Below, piece after piece: positions 34,192 through 47,389 of a stretch of DNA of 64,000 nucleotides. The stretch covers positions 40,619,239 to 40,683,238 of the forward strand of contig NC_089749.1 of NCBI RefSeq assembly GCF_040412425.1. The letters run 5' to 3'. This DNA is from Macrobrachium rosenbergii. Its lineage: Eukaryota > Arthropoda > Malacostraca > Decapoda > Palaemonidae. The translations under genes and the position numbers were made by a program. Under the pieces are notes generated by a model. The model was given only the letters and a program-made list of their open reading frames with translations, did not search any database and was not told the origin of the DNA. Each line of letters begins with the position of its first letter. Position 1 is the first letter of the stretch.

Positions 34192-34334
34192 ACAGTCCCC
34201 TACTGACGAACTAGTTATGTTCCGAATGGTTGTTTGTATCTTGATTTGTTCATAAGTACAATTTGATATATGCAAAGTCAATACGTACAGTACTATTTAT
34301 GTTTTTCATCCTAAAACACAATAATAGTACTGTG

Positions 34335-34510
34335 CTGTATTTTATAGAGTATTTTATTAATACAAATGATACATAAATCCTAAATAAGTGAATTGTGATG
34401 ATAGTAGTATAATTTATAGAGCACTTTACTAATATGAAAGATATATAAAACCTAAATAAGTAAATTGTAATGATAATATTACAGTTTATAGATAAAATAT
34501 AAAAATACAT
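34335..34510. repeat. 72-bp tandem repeat, 2.3 copies
   Basis: TTTATAGA recurs at 34341, 34413 and 34485, with CCTAAATAAGTGAATTG / CCTAAATAAGTAAATTG in the first two units. AT-rich, non-coding. Confidence 0.85.
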
Positions 34511-34559
34511 AAGTAAATACTGAAAATACAACAGCCCATAGGACGTTTAATGAATTAAA

Positions 34560-34911
34560 AAAACTAAATTTAAAAATGTTATTTAATTTATTTTGAATTT
34601 TAATTTTTTATGTTTATTTCTTTTATTTATTTATTTATTTTGTATGTATGGAAACGAGCAAATGTAGCCTACTTAATGTATACATGTGTTCCAGTGCAAA
34701 AGCGTATACCGTATACAGTTTTTTCTTTTAAATTTCATTTTCAATCATTCATCATCATGCGAATGACCTATTTGGCCCCAGTTCTTGGCCTCAGGCCTAG
34801 ACCTGGTATTTCATCCTAATCGTTCGGGCCAGCCCCATGAGAGCTGATAGTCAGTTCAGTGGTCTGGTTAAACTGTTTTAATAATAACAATAATAATAAT
34901 ATAATAATAAT
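34560..34911 (+). mobile_element. 5'-truncated I/Nimb-like element, 3' UTR only
   Basis: Matches 11330-11620: shared CGAATGACCTATTTGG, CGGGCCAG, GAGAGCTGATAGTCA and GGTCTGGTTAAACTGTTTTA. It ends in ATAATAAC followed by (AAT)n to 34911, the tail of a target-primed insertion. Strong 5' truncation is usual for non-LTR elements. Confidence 0.85.
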
Positions 34912-34944
34912 GCCTTATATTTTAATAGTGCAAACCCCTGATTT

Positions 34945-37035
34945 ACATCAGTCTAAGGAGAGGAAACTGTGTTATGAGTCGTTGCCCAGGAGTTAACAAA
35001 TCTTGTAATCGGTTCCTCTCCTCAATGGAAATTGACCCTCATACCCTGTGCACTCTGTGCAGGAAGCATAATTGCAATCAATCAACCCCATGTAGTGAGT
35101 GTTGTGTCTGGACTTCCGAACAGTGGGTGCAGTTTGGCCGGAAAAGGAAGAGAGAGAAGAAAGTTTGTCCAGTGTCATCAGAGTGCAATACTCCGCCGGT
35201 GACACCGAGGATTCTCTCTGGACCCTTCTTGCCCTCGGCCAAGCTTCCTCCTACTGTGCTACTCCTAAGGGAGCAGTTTTCCCTTCGCCATCTCTTGCTG
35301 CTTCGTCAGTGGGGAGTTAGTGAGGGAGCCAGTTGACCGGCACGACTCCTGTCCAGCATTCTCTGTTCGTTCAGAGGGGGAATTATTCCCTTAGGGGCAA
35401 AGGGAGAGTGCCTCCCTTAACCCAATTTTTGTTGCATGTGTTGTGGAGCCCAAGGGGCTTAGGGAGTTATGCCCTTCCCTAGGCTTCCCAGGGGAGCCGA
35501 GTGTGGAGGGTCTGATTTCTCACTTGAGGGCCTCTAAGACCATTGCTGTGACTGCTGCTACTGTGACTGTGACTATGTCTACAGTCACATCGTCTTCATT
35601 GGGTGACATCCTTCTCTGCACCCTGTTGTCCAAGGCCTCCACGATCAGAAGTTGAAAAAGAGGAATCGGAAGTCATCATCATCGTCTTTGTCTTCGTCAT
35701 GTGATTCCACCTCCTCCTCTTCTTCTTCTAAAGCTAGGAAGTGAAGGAAGAAGAAGGCTACCTCTCCCAGTCATAAGAAATTCCTTAGGGCTTCTGACAA
35801 CCAGCCCTCTTCCACGGAGAAGGCTACGGGTTCTCTCGTTTGTGGTAATACCAGTACTGCAACTCCCGATCTGTCTACTGGCAAGAGAGAGTGAGTTCAG
35901 AGCATGCAGGCACTCACTCACCCCCTGCCTGTTCCTATATGGGAATGTTGCCAGGATCCTGGAACGGTGATGCCAGCCTACCAGTCCACTTACCTGGGAA
36001 AGGCAAGAGGAGGTCCCCCTCCCAGTCTTCTTACACTGTAAAGGCCCCCAGCCTCTGAGAAGACTGAAGCATATCTTCAGGACAGCCCTCGTCCATGTTC
36101 ACATGAATGGGTCTGCTCTCCCCAGGAGAGTCCCTGTCCATGTTCACGTGGACGGGATGGGACCACTCTCCCTGACCCATGCGGCCATCATCGCTGCAGG
36201 TTGACAACTGCCCACAGCCTTCCTCACCTGCTGGGGCTTTTGGCGCCCGGCAGGTCCATGAAGGGTGCTAGGCATCTCTCACCTGTCCCTTCCACCTCTT
36301 CAGGGTCTTCCAGGAGCTGGGAACCAGACAGGCCTAGGGTTTGGGACCAGGAACATTCACACTTCCATCCCAGCCCAGCCACGGAAGCATAAGCTCTGGG
36401 TACAGTCCTCGAACCAGATTGGTCATATGCTCGAGCTGTAGAGAGATCACCAGGGGGATCTGGGGGCCGTCTCTCTCCTGCAGAGGGAGTAGCCTGGGAA
36501 GACCGTGACCTGGAAGGGCTCGAGGGCCCTATATCCCAGGACTTGGACACCCCCGAGTTGCAGAGGAATTACTCAGAGATTGTCCATTTGATGCAGATCT
36601 ACGACGATCTTGAAGAAGAGGCCATGGCTTCCACCCCATGGACCATCCGTCAGCCCTTGAAGTATGCTGGGGACCCCAAAAAGAACCCAAAGCCTCAACG
36701 AGCTTGCCATGGTCAGGACTTGCTGAAAGGGTCTTGGACCAGGTGAATTCTCCTGTGTCTGGGCAAGACAATTAGCTTAGATCTAGCCGCCCATGCAAGA
36801 CACTTCCTCAGCTTCTCACTCGTCAGAGGAGATACCACGTGAGCTCGGAGAAGCCTTTGCCGATTAAACAGGTTGACCCGGACCTGGTATCCCTGTGTCC
36901 TGGTCTGTCACTGGACCACCTCCGTGCAGAGGGAGTTTCCCTTTCACAGCAGGAGGCAGCAGCAATAGAATCGACTGCCATGGGAGCATTCCAGACAGAC
37001 TCCTGGATAGGCCTTTGGTCCATTGCAGTGGCCAA
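34945..37035 (+). pseudogene. DIRS family A Gag fragment
   Basis: Starts with the Cys/His region SRCPGVNKSCNRFLSS, DPHTLCTLCRKHNCNQ, CSECCVWTSEQW (about 34975-35130). It continues through SSLGDILLCTLLSKAS (35600), a Ser-rich stretch, then ELQRNYSEIVHLMQIYDDLE (about 36553-36612) and VDPDLVSLCPGLSLDHLRAE (about 36870-36930). The last two blocks match the minus-strand copy at 42.2-41.8 kb, which confirms common origin. Frames change several times. It stops abruptly at a Penelope-type unit; no RT or recombinase follows. Confidence 0.7.
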
Positions 37036-37188
37036 GATTGGCTGAAGAGGACCGTTGTGCAAACGGTCGAAAGCTCCCTCGTTTTTATCCCCTTTTTTGT
37101 ATAGTTTTGTGTCTTAAAATATACAATTTATCAATTATATTATTGTGGCTTTTTAATCATTATTTTCGATCACAATATAGTGATGCTC

Positions 37189-37190
<2 letters not shown>
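37036..37190 (+). mobile_element. Penelope-type terminal unit, second copy
   Basis: Begins ATTGGCTGAAGAGGACCGTT and is nearly identical to 31447-31566. Beyond the point where the first copy ends it adds CAATATAGTGATGCTCAC, which is the reverse complement (one base different in spacing) of the start of the first copy. It runs into (AT)n at 37193. Confidence 0.72.
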
Positions 37191-37534
<344 letters not shown>

Positions 37535-37536
<2 letters not shown>

Positions 37537-38685
37537 GAAGGACGCTATGTTGTCCGAGAATACTGCTACTTGCATTACCAGATGTTTGCACTGCTTCAAG
37601 TCTTTCCAGACTGCTAAGAGTGAAAGATTATAGGTGTAAAGTGATTCCCCAATTCTGGTCAAAACTCTCCACAATACTTACTCCCCATGAGGGACTTAAC
37701 TGAAGCTTTGTATGGTCTGCCTACCATTCAAGCATCTCTTGAAACCTGCTTTCAGATAAATAGAAAAGGCCTCACCCTAATTCTGGCCAGGCCAAAAAAC
37801 TTCCCCAACATCATATGACCTAAAAGCAAACTGCATACTCATTTCTTAGTGGGAAAAATCTGAAAACTCTGAGAATCAATCCCCATCCTCATTCTCAGGA
37901 AAAAAGAGAGCTCAGACTAGCAAAGATTTTGTCTGCTGAAAAGAATGCCCAGAAACTATGCCAGACATTCGAAAGAAGTTTCCTGCAAGAACACAGAATT
38001 CTCTAGTTATTTGCTGAGAAAAACACTAAAACCATGTTGAGCAAGTGGCTGAATGAACGAAGATTGGCAACATCCAACACTGCCCTCCAACTTCAGAGCA
38101 CTTTCCTTACAAGAAAAAAAGCAATCTAAGAAGTCTGGGTAGGCATCTGAAATGAATTTATGACTGCCTTCAACAAGAAGCATTCTTCTTCAGCAAGAGT
38201 CAGAGTTATAAGGATGAGAGGAGCCATGCCCTTACTGAACCCTGATAGAGGACTAAGACAGGGATTTGCAGAGGAAGGGGAACTCTGATGAAATCTAGAC
38301 AAGCCTTAAGAGGCAGACCAAGAGCGGGCACAGCCTCCTCATGACTGACTCCCAGGACTGCTTCAAGATCGTTGTTCTTGTGAGCAGAATCATTCTCTGT
38401 AACTGTCTTAAAGAGGGACAATTAATGGGATGTTCAAGTGCCGAGTCAAAAATTGCTAGTGTCTGAGAAAGTGATATCTTCGAGATAAGAGCGCACTGCC
38501 CTCTCTTCTAAAGCACAGCATGGTAAAAGTGTGTGATGACAGCCCAAAAGCATCTGAGATAGTTATCAAGGCAAGTCAAAGCCCCAGGGATTCCTCTAAA
38601 AGCATGATCCCCTATGACAGCACAAACTTCTTAAGCATGCACATGGAGTGAGCAGGTTGTGCTAAGCTAAAGCTCAGCACAAATT
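37535..38685. other. No supported gene
   Basis: Unassigned sequence with stops in all frames. It might be more decayed retroelement, since it lies between two DIRS copies, but I see no diagnostic motif. Confidence 0.4.
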
Positions 38686-39179
38686 AGCAAATTTTAAAAG
38701 TAATATGTATTTTTCCCAACATACAAACCTGAAGTTCATTACTTTAGAATAAGCTCTCAAACACAAGCTGGAACAACCTGTTAAAAACTTACTGACAAGA
38801 TAGTTAGCTATTGACAGGCAAGGGGAAGCCCCACCCACCTGTTGGTCTGCACCTCGCTTTGCCTTTTGGTCCAGGTGCCAGATGAGAGGGGTGGCTGAGG
38901 TGGGCCTTCATGTAAAGAACTTCACATTAGGAAATTTACCCATTGGAAAGAGGAAATCTAGGTGCTCTCTGAACTGACTGGTAGGGTTGCCCAACCTGGA
39001 ATGTCACCTTTCTGGTCCGACAGGAATGTAGAAAGGGATCCCACACCTCTAGCATACTGCCCATATGGGATGTGCATTGCAAGACTTCCAGACCATCAAG
39101 TAATGGGTTTGTAAGTATTTACTTGTTAAGGCTTGAAAAGCTCAGGTAATGAAGTCGAAGACAATAAAATCATCTAATG

Positions 39180-40030
39180 ACAATCAGTGAGTTTGTTATG
39201 TCTAGCCATCTCTCCCCTTGCCAAGAGAGAAGGTGGGAGTTGCATCCTTACATACTACAACAAAACCAAAGGACTGGTGTCCTGTCATATAGCTCATCTA
39301 TCCAGCACATACCCGGCCAAGCCTCGGACTCTCTGACCCACTCACATACTCTCTCCCTCTTGCTCACCGAATACCTTAGACAAGGCACTACTTATCCCAT
39401 TAAGGGAGCTGGGGTAGCTACACAACCTGTTGACCAGCCACACAGGACCCAAGGAAAATGTGTCCAAGGACTTGTGGACGGAAAAGATTGTTCGAAGCTT
39501 CTCAAGAGTGTGGAGGTCTCCCACAAGGAGGAGAGATCAACTCCTTTTAGTCTCAGGGCTTCGCTTAAGGCTTATCTATAGCTCTTAATGGCCAAGACAG
39601 AGTGAGACTTCTCCCAGAGAAGGAAGATGAGGAAATCCACTAACTACTAAAGATTGGCTCTGATTAGAGAGACACCCTGTCTACAACACCAACCACAGAA
39701 AATTGCCCATTTCCCCTAGCAAACAAGGTCTGAGGACTTATGTGAGTAGCCAGACATCTCCCTCATTGTCCAGCATGAAAAACCTCTCACTAGAAGGAAA
39801 CACTGTATAGTCTTCACGCATGAAAGGCCAGAAACTCCACAACCTGGTAATACCTCTCTATGTGCAGCTAAAATAGTAGGCTGTGCCACAGGGCAGCTCT
39901 CTCAGGACCTCGGACAGCAGAGGCAGCATGTTGGGATACCACTCACCATGTAACCATTTCGGTGTCACCAGTGTTAACCTTAAGTTTGGAGTAATCAACA
40001 CCCTGTTGATTACCTTTTGAATCAGGCAAA
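39180..40030 (-). pseudogene. DIRS family A tyrosine recombinase, long copy
   Basis: Minus strand: AFPPFCLIQKVINRVLITPN and LRLTLVTPKWLHGEW (about 40030-39950) as linker. Then VGDLHTLEKLRTIFSVHKSL (about 39522-39465) and YPSSLNGISSALSKVFGEQE (about 39408-39350), aligned with the family A recombinase at 27.2 kb by VGDL and by the SALxKV core. No HxxR or catalytic Tyr block was recognised before the 3' end. Confidence 0.6.
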
Positions 40031-40034
40031 ATGG

Positions 40035-41340
40035 TGGAAAAGCTTACACGTCGAGGTCGTCCCATGGGTGTTGGATTGCATCTTTTGTGGCTGCCCATGG
40101 GCCGTGGGCTATCAGGCAGAACATCAGCAACATCCTGGTCTATGCTCAGAGTCCCCCACACCTCAAACAACTTCTCCACTACACAGGTGTGGAGGGACCA
40201 CTCGTTCCCTAACAACCGTGTCTGGCAGCTGAGCTTGTTTGCCACTACATTCCAAGAACCTGGAATGTACCTGACCAACAGCTATGCCAAATGGGCCACT
40301 TCCCACTCATGCATCTGCATCACCAACTGGTGCAGTGGAAATGAAATCAAGTGCTAGAACGCTGCTTTCAGCTCAAAGACGTTGATGTGGAAGTGCAGGT
40401 CATCCTAGTTCCACACCTGACACCAATAACTCCTCCAGGTCTGCATCTCACCCCTCGTTGGATGTGTCTGAGAACAGAAGCACCTCCAGAGGGGGAGTAC
40501 CATGAGGCATTCTCACTGTGAAGATCCTGTCATCCAAACACCAAGTTAGATTCTCTCTCACATACTGTGAGAGAGGGACTGGATAGAAAAGAGGGTTTGT
40601 CGTGGGGCATCAGAACCCATGGAGTCTCCACTGAAGGAAGCTTAGATAAAGATACCCATGAGAGACCAGCTTTTCCAAGGAGGACAGGTGACCTTGGACA
40701 ACTTGCCATTGCCAAGTGGGTTGTTCCTGACGAGACAGGAACTTCTGCACCACCTTCCTGAACTTGCTGACGTGAGAATCCTAAGGGAAAACTCTTGCTG
40801 CTGCCACATCTATCAGCATGCCCAGGTATTTTACTTTCTGCTTGGGAATGAGATCTGACTTCTCATAGTTTATCACAATCAAGGAGACAGTCCCTGACCT
40901 GTAGCAAATGCAATTGGAAGCTCGCTAGAACTAGCCAAGTGTTGAGATACCCCATCAGACGTATCCCATGCGAATGGGCCCAAGCTGAGACCAGTGTGAA
41001 CACTCGATTACCCGAAGAGCAGCCGAAAGCCCAAAACACAATAATCTGAATTGAAAAACTATTCCTCCAAGGATGAAGTGAAGGTACCTATGGAATCTAA
41101 CATGGAGTGAACTATTTCCATCTTGAACTGGGTCTGATGCATGAACCAGTTCAGTAGAGAGAGGTCTGTGACCAGTCTCCAACCACCTGTCACCTTCTCC
41201 ACCAGGAGCTGGTGGCTGATAACCCTAGGGGCTGACCTTGAACGACTTCCACAGCACCTTTCCTCTTCATTGCATTCACCTACTCCCTGGAGGGTGAGAT
41301 CTTTCTGCGAGCTTGGAATGTAAGTATGCAACTGGACTGG
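40035..41340 (-). pseudogene. DIRS family A reverse transcriptase and RNase H
   Basis: Minus strand: VTGGWRLVTDLSLLNWFMHQ and TQFKMEIVHSMLDSIGTFTS (about 41205-41085), the first RT blocks of DIRS polymerases (GGWRPVIDLS-like). Further on, WVLMPHDKPSFLSSPSLTVC (about 40625-40565) fits the entry to RNase H. At 40280-40230 VRYIPGSWNVVANKLSCQT is its conserved end. The intervening active-site YxDD block was not found in frame; stops are frequent. Confidence 0.72.
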
Positions 41341-42203
41341 ATCTTAGGCAAGGGGTGGCAGAGACTCAAAGGGGAAAAGATATCCTTCCTGAAGTAAAAC
41401 CACTACCCAGGTCTCTGCTCCATGTCACTGCCGTGTTGTCCAATATCTCTGTTGGTACCACCCCCCCAACTTTGTAAGCTGGTGGGGAGGAATGTTGCCC
41501 TTAGCATCCTCCTCCCTTCCTAGAACAGGCAGGGGCTGAAAGAAGCACAACTGCACACCTTTTCCTACAGGGCCAGAAGAAGTCTTGAGAACTCTCTGGA
41601 GTGCAGAGGAAGCCACGATTTGGCTGCAGCTGCAGTGCCTTGCAAAGACAAAGGGGCCTTTTGTGAGTTGGCATAGTAATGCATCCCTTCTCTTTAGGAC
41701 CAGGTTGGACTACAGGTTTGCTGTCTGGTAGCGAGGTGAGTAATGTACCTACCGTCAGAGAGCAGCAGTCTCCTGAAGGCAGCATCCTTGTCAAGAGTAC
41801 AACTATCTGATGAGGAGGAAATATGAGCTACAGTAAAGGACCACAGGTCCAGACAGAAAACTGCTTGGCATGCGTTCATGGCTGTCAAATCTAATGCCAT
41901 TGCCTCCATCTGAGAGAGGGGGACACTCAGAAGTAAGGAGATCGAGCGAGATATTGGACACCACCCGTGTCAGGTCTGGGTCCACCTTTTTAGTCAATAA
42001 AGCATCTGAGTTAGAGGTGGAAGAAGTTACTTCCCAGACTGGCTGGACTTAAACAAAACCCTACTAGCAAATTTAGACCATGGCACCGATAAAGGGCTGA
42101 GCGTCATTTTGTGGACCCCATTCAACATTGATGGCAGAAATCCTGTCTGCAGGTTCAGCCATGATCCCTTCCTCTAGGTCATTGTACTTTCTGATCAGCT
42201 TAA

Positions 42204-43664
42204 CCCTTCCATGCATGATCAACATGCTTGTGCATCAGAACCCTCCATTTTTTATGAGCACGATCGACTTGCTTGCATGTCAGTAGAAGATATTTTCTCA
42301 AGAAATTAAGCAAAAATCATAGTAACATATCATAACAAACAGTTTTGAATATGACATCACGAAATATATGTATATTGATATATTACGTATCTTTTATATA
42401 ATGCATGATTTTATGGCATTTTGTATGTGATTCATGCGTCTTTTTTCTTGTACTTTTGTGCATAGTGTTTTCTGGCAAAAAATCTATATGATTATGGACA
42501 CAATTTATCATGCGTTTTCATTTTCAAAAATATTACCAATCATATGGACATTTTTAAAAATTTTTAATTGCATGTAACTTATGACTTTTTACTGTGCACA
42601 TAAGTTCATCTCGGCTGCTCACTCAAGTGAGTTTATTTTTTTTTTGCGGGGGGGAGCTGTGTCATACCTAACACAATGTATTGGAAACAAATTATTTTAC
42701 TTTCTCTTCGTGTAAAGAAAAATTAAATATCTCAATTTGCCTATTTTTGGCAAATTTTTAGATGCAAGTGATATGTGAAATTTCCCCTCATGAGTAAGTT
42801 CTCCATGGCTGTTCACACGAGTAAATTTTATTTCTTTTTTGGAGGGGGTGTGCTGTGTCATACATAGCACATATAGTCATGAGTTATATATCATATAAAA
42901 TGCAAATTATAAATTTTTTGGGTGTGAAAAGGAATTTAGATATATTAATTAACATGTTTTTTTCCAAATCTTTAGATGCAAGTGACTTGGAAAAATATCC
43001 TTATGTATAAGTTCTCCCTGGCTGCTCACACGAGTAAGTTTGTTTACTTTATTTTCGGGGGGGCGGGGGGCCGTCTGCTGTGTTACACATAACAAAAATG
43101 ATAATGAATTATATAGCATATGAAATGTGAATTATAATACTTTCTCACGGTGTATAAAGAACAATTAGATATCTCAATTTGCCTATTTCTGGTAATTTAA
43201 AAAAAATAGTAACATAAACAGGTGTTGCTAACCGATAACCTATGACACACAAGCATATTTTGCACTTGTTTCATTGTGCTTTGTCATATCATACCTAGCA
43301 CACATAGTAATGAATTATATATCAAAAGGATAGGAAATTTATTGTATTTTTCTTCCATATAAAAAATTTAAGTATCTATTTAACGATATAGGGTGAACTG
43401 AAAAAAAAGTACCATGGAAAATATTCTGTTATGGCTAAATTCAGTTCATGAGGTAGATGCAACGTTTTTGTTTTATTAGAGTTTTTTTAGCATATAATAC
43501 AGTACAACTTTAGCTTTACAATGACATCAAATCTATTAACATTATCATGAAAGATAAGGTTATACAGAGCAATAAAAAAATAACAGCTATGCAAATTTGC
43601 ACGGCCTGTGAAGTCAGTGAATATGTCCCAAACCAAACCAGACAAGGCCAATATTGCGGAAGAA
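42204..43664. mobile_element. piggyBac-like TTAA-flanked insertion, 1461 bp
   Basis: TTAA at 42200-42203 and 43665-43668; the left end starts CCCTTCC, the right end (inverted) TTCTTCC, a short imperfect terminal repeat. TTAA duplication is the hallmark of piggyBac-type transposition. The interior is AT-rich with no transposase. Restoration of the Gag frame by removal supports the boundaries. Confidence 0.68.
42600..43330. repeat. About 200-bp tandem repeat, 3.5 copies
   Basis: AAGTTC followed by TC-GGCTG-TCAC starts units at 42602, 42796 and 43009; each continues with a T-run, a long G-run and CTGTGT-ATAC-TA-CACA. A partial fourth unit follows near 43225. All lie within the TTAA-flanked insertion. 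Confidence 0.8.
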
Positions 43665-45790
43665 TTAATGACCTGCCGGAACGCCTCTGTAGTTCAGGAG
43701 TATCCGAGTCCTGGGGTAACGGACCCTAGGGCCCCTCCATATCCTGGGTCTCCCTTCCTCTGCAGGGGAGAGAGACTTCAGAGCCCCTTGGGGAGTGTTA
43801 CATACAATCTGCCCTGTCCTAGGAACTTACCAGGCTTGTAAACCTTCTTGGATGGATCAGACTGCAAGCACAAATGGTCCCTGTCATGGTTTGTGGACCC
43901 GTCCAACCCCCTTCCTTCACAAACACCCAAAGAGGCAGAAGGGACACTCACCCTACTGAGAAAAGACCAGAGCCTTCTCTGGAGAGGGGGCTGGGGACGG
44001 TCACCAATCCAAGGTGACAACACCCTCACAGGTTGGGGAGAACAGTCTTGCTCATGCAAACATGGGCAGGGCTGTCCCTTTTAACATTCCCAAGCCTTTC
44101 TCTACAGACAAGGAAGGTGAAGTGAAGAACCTCCTCCTACTGTGTCTGGGTGACCCACTGGACCTGATAGAATCACATTCCCTGGACCCCTGAACTGCTC
44201 GTGTTGCAGAGCAGGGGAGGGACGAGAGAGCACCTCCTTGCTTTTTCCTTACCTTATCTCACTAGACTGTGCTGGCAGTGATTCTTGGACCTATGGACCA
44301 TGAACCTGACAGGACTGTTCAGCCTTGCTAATTGTACCAGTCCTGGTAACCCCAAGGTCTGGGGGACCCAGGGGTAGCAGTTGTACCCTTGTGCAAGGCA
44401 ACAGGTTCAGGAGTATGTGAACTACTGCTAGTAAGAGCCCTGTCAGTCCTCTAAGCAGACAAGGACTGACTACTGAAAGCCTCACAATACTTCCCATGAG
44501 GTGACATGCAGTTTTCTTCCTCTTCTGTTTACTAGTGGTAGGGGTCAAAGGGGAAGAAACAGAAGCACCTGACAAAGATGAAGACGAAGCAGATGACGAC
44601 GAAGATTTCCTCCTTTCCTTCTACAACTTCTTCAGAGCAGCTGAGGTCAAAGCCAATGACAAAGATTGCAAGAGTACTGCCCCCAACTCCTCAAAACACA
44701 TCACCGAAGGAGCCTGAGGAATAACGGTGTACCTGGGAACAGTGAGAGAGCCAATAGCAACAGTGACCATCGAAGTCGTCAGTCACTAAAGTGGTAGTCA
44801 CAGGAGTCATGGGGGTCACCTGAGCATCAGGGAGGTGACCCTGTAAATGCCTTAACACTGGGCTCCCCCAAAATCTCTATGGATAGCCATAACTTCCTGA
44901 GTTTCTAAGTCTCCTCCAAAGCTGAAACAACAGTTGTGTTGGTCAACTGGTCTTCCTTCCGCACAGAGAGTGTCCACCAGTAGAAGGCTCTCTCTTTGAG
45001 TGAAACAAAGCCTTAAATGAAGGGACAGAGTGAATGTCTTCGCCCTCACACTAGCTTTCCACCAAACAATCAGTGGGAGTCAGAAAGAGGAAGATGGCTC
45101 TCTTAGGAGTTGATACAGCGGTGGAAGCTTAGCATGTGGAAGGGAGGTACCAAAACCTCTTGAAGTGTCACTGATGGAGCACGAGTATTCCCGTCCAATT
45201 ACACTGGAGAGGTCTTCTCAGCCTTCTTCTGATGGCCACTCCCAGCACTCAGAACAAGGCTCCTCCCTATTGCAGATATGCTTTCTGCAATAGATGCAAA
45301 GTGTATGAGGGTCTGTTTCATAGCTAGATAAGAACCTTTTACATGGCTTGTCCTTCCTGGGGCAATGCCGAATAGCAATGGTCTTCCTCGGTGTGGAGGA
45401 GGGTGAAGGTTGATATGATTTGTAGGTTTGCTCCATCGTAAAAGACAAACATACCAACCAGACAAAAACAAATTAAGAAAGCAAAAGGTAAGAAATTACT
45501 CAAAAACAATTACTTGCTCCATCATAAAAGAAGAACACACCAGACATACAAAAACGAATAAAGTAAGTCCAATAACAGCAAAAGTCAGTGGAGAGCTCTG
45601 AAGGAAAGAGGTCTGCAATTGACAGTGGCCAAAAGCAAAGTGGAGTGGAGACCAACAGGTTGGTGGGGTTTTCCCCTACCTGTCAATAGTTAACTACCTT
45701 ATTAGTAAGTTTTTAATGGCCATTCCAGCTCACATTTGCAAGCTTATCTTAATGGGAAGAACGAAGGTTTGTATTTGAGTAGGAACAAAC

Positions 45791-47385
45791 TAAACTTCGA
45801 TTTTGCAGAAAAGCAACTTGTACAAATTTTCCACTTCAACATGGACCAGAGAAACTTGCCAGAATCAAGAGCTTGCCTTTTCAAAAAGTCCAGTCAGGTA
45901 AAAGACTGCATCTTGAACAAAGACAGTAAGTGTGGGCAAAGCACCAATATCATATGAGGCAGCCCTTCCTCATATAATAATATAAATACCTGCAATCTTG
46001 AATGATGCCTAATGCACTAGAAGGCAAGAAATTCCTCAAAATTCTCTAACAGAGAAGGAAAAGCTAAATCTGTTCAAAACGACTGTAGAAGAAAAAAAAT
46101 GCCAACATAACGCTGCTCATTGTGCATGGTTGGGGGCCAGTTGAAAGAAAAGGAAAAAGAGGTGGGCCAGCGATTACTGACATGACCACCTCACTTGTAA
46201 CTGCCTCACATAACCAAAAGTCGTCAACAGAAAAATTACAAGCTAACAAGGGTAGTAATTGTCATCTTGTTTAGATTAATTGAGGTGCATGCTAGTGAAA
46301 TAGAAGTAAAAAAAATGCAATAGAGTTTGTGGAAGTAGAAAGGCCATCAATAGCATTGAACAGTATCATCATTAGAAATGGAACAAAAAACAAAACAATT
46401 AATATACCATCATTGTTATTCTCCTTAAATTAGGGACCAAAGCTAAGCTAACCTCCCTGCCATCAAAGTCTAATGAAGGTGACATTGATAACTGCTAAAA
46501 CAACTTATGCTTTCCAAAACGAGTTTATAGTGAATGAGCCAAATTCCTTACCAATCGAGACATATAAGAGGCAGATTTCATAGGGCACAGAACAACCTCA
46601 TCTGGAGAACTGACCCGCTTCCTTGGCAGCAGAATTTACGAACTATCACAGGGCAGTCCAAAGCTTGGGGCACAGATAGACAAGACCACTGAAACCTTAC
46701 CTCTTGAAGGGGATCATGAAAACGAGTACACACCATGGGGAAATGGGGACTGGTTACTCAAAACCAGAATTCAGTCAAACCCTTAGCAGTTTATAGAATA
46801 AGACTAACATCCTTTCTAATTTAGAATAAGCTTTTCCTGAACTAGAAGTGGAGCAGAAAGCAGAGCTAAGATTGTAGGATCAGGTCTAGGTAGAGAAGGA
46901 CGTACGAGAAAGTAGGAGATGGAGGAGGGTAATTAGGAGAAAAAGGAACTGGCTGGCAGTGAAGCAGGAATGGAAGTAAAAGGTCTAACCTTGTCTAATT
47001 ATTTGCTTCCTATATTTAAGAAATATAATTATTGCTCACTCCTCACACATCACCCCTGGCTGTCATCACACTCCTGACCCCTATAACCGGCACAAACTCT
47101 GTGCCTAACACTATTGAATACAGTGCGTATCTAATTCTATAGAATACAATATATTAACATGGAAAACATTCCTGGAAAGCCTGTCAGTCGAAGACATCCT
47201 AAGCAAACAAAACAAAAAAGCACGACACAGAAAAAAGCAGCTAACAGGAATTAGCAAATCACCAACTACCATCCTGCCAGATGGCAAGAAGAATTCTGAT
47301 GAGAACTAAAACATTCAATACACACCTAGTGGAGAACAAGTAAACTAGACAGTCATCCAGGTCAGCCAAGGGATCTCTTTTATTA
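45791..47385. other. No supported gene
   Basis: Purine-rich on the plus strand, no recognisable motif, no long plausible ORF. Confidence 0.4.
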
Positions 47386-47389
47386 TGAA

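Larger units (their letters stand above)
41690..45460 (-). pseudogene. DIRS family A Gag, long copy, split by insertion
   Basis: N-terminal Cys/His block at 45385-45240 (HCPRKDKPCKRFLSSYETDP, HTLCIYCRKHICNREEPCSE). Middle part acidic and Pro-rich. C-terminal part at 42190-41830: IRKYNDLEEGIMAEPADRIS, KVDPDLTRVVSNISLDLLTS. Bases 42204-43664 are a later insertion flanked by TTAA; removing it gives QVIKLIRKYNDLEEG in one frame, matching EIVHLMQIYDDLEEE of the copy near 36.6 kb. Confidence 0.68.
38690..45790 (-). mobile_element. DIRS-like element (family A), long copy with inverted ends
   Basis: The left end (about 38690-38890) is the inverted copy of the right end (about 45625-45785): for example AACAGGTGGGTGGGGCTTCC (reverse complement of the left) against AACAGGTTGGTGGGGTTTTC, then CCTGTCAATAGTTAACTA in common. 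Coding order on the minus strand: Gag (45.46-41.7 kb), RT and RNase H (41.34-40.0 kb), recombinase (39.9-39.2 kb). Subtracting the 1.46-kb insertion at 42204-43664 leaves about 5.6 kb, a normal DIRS length. All ORFs are broken. Confidence 0.8.
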
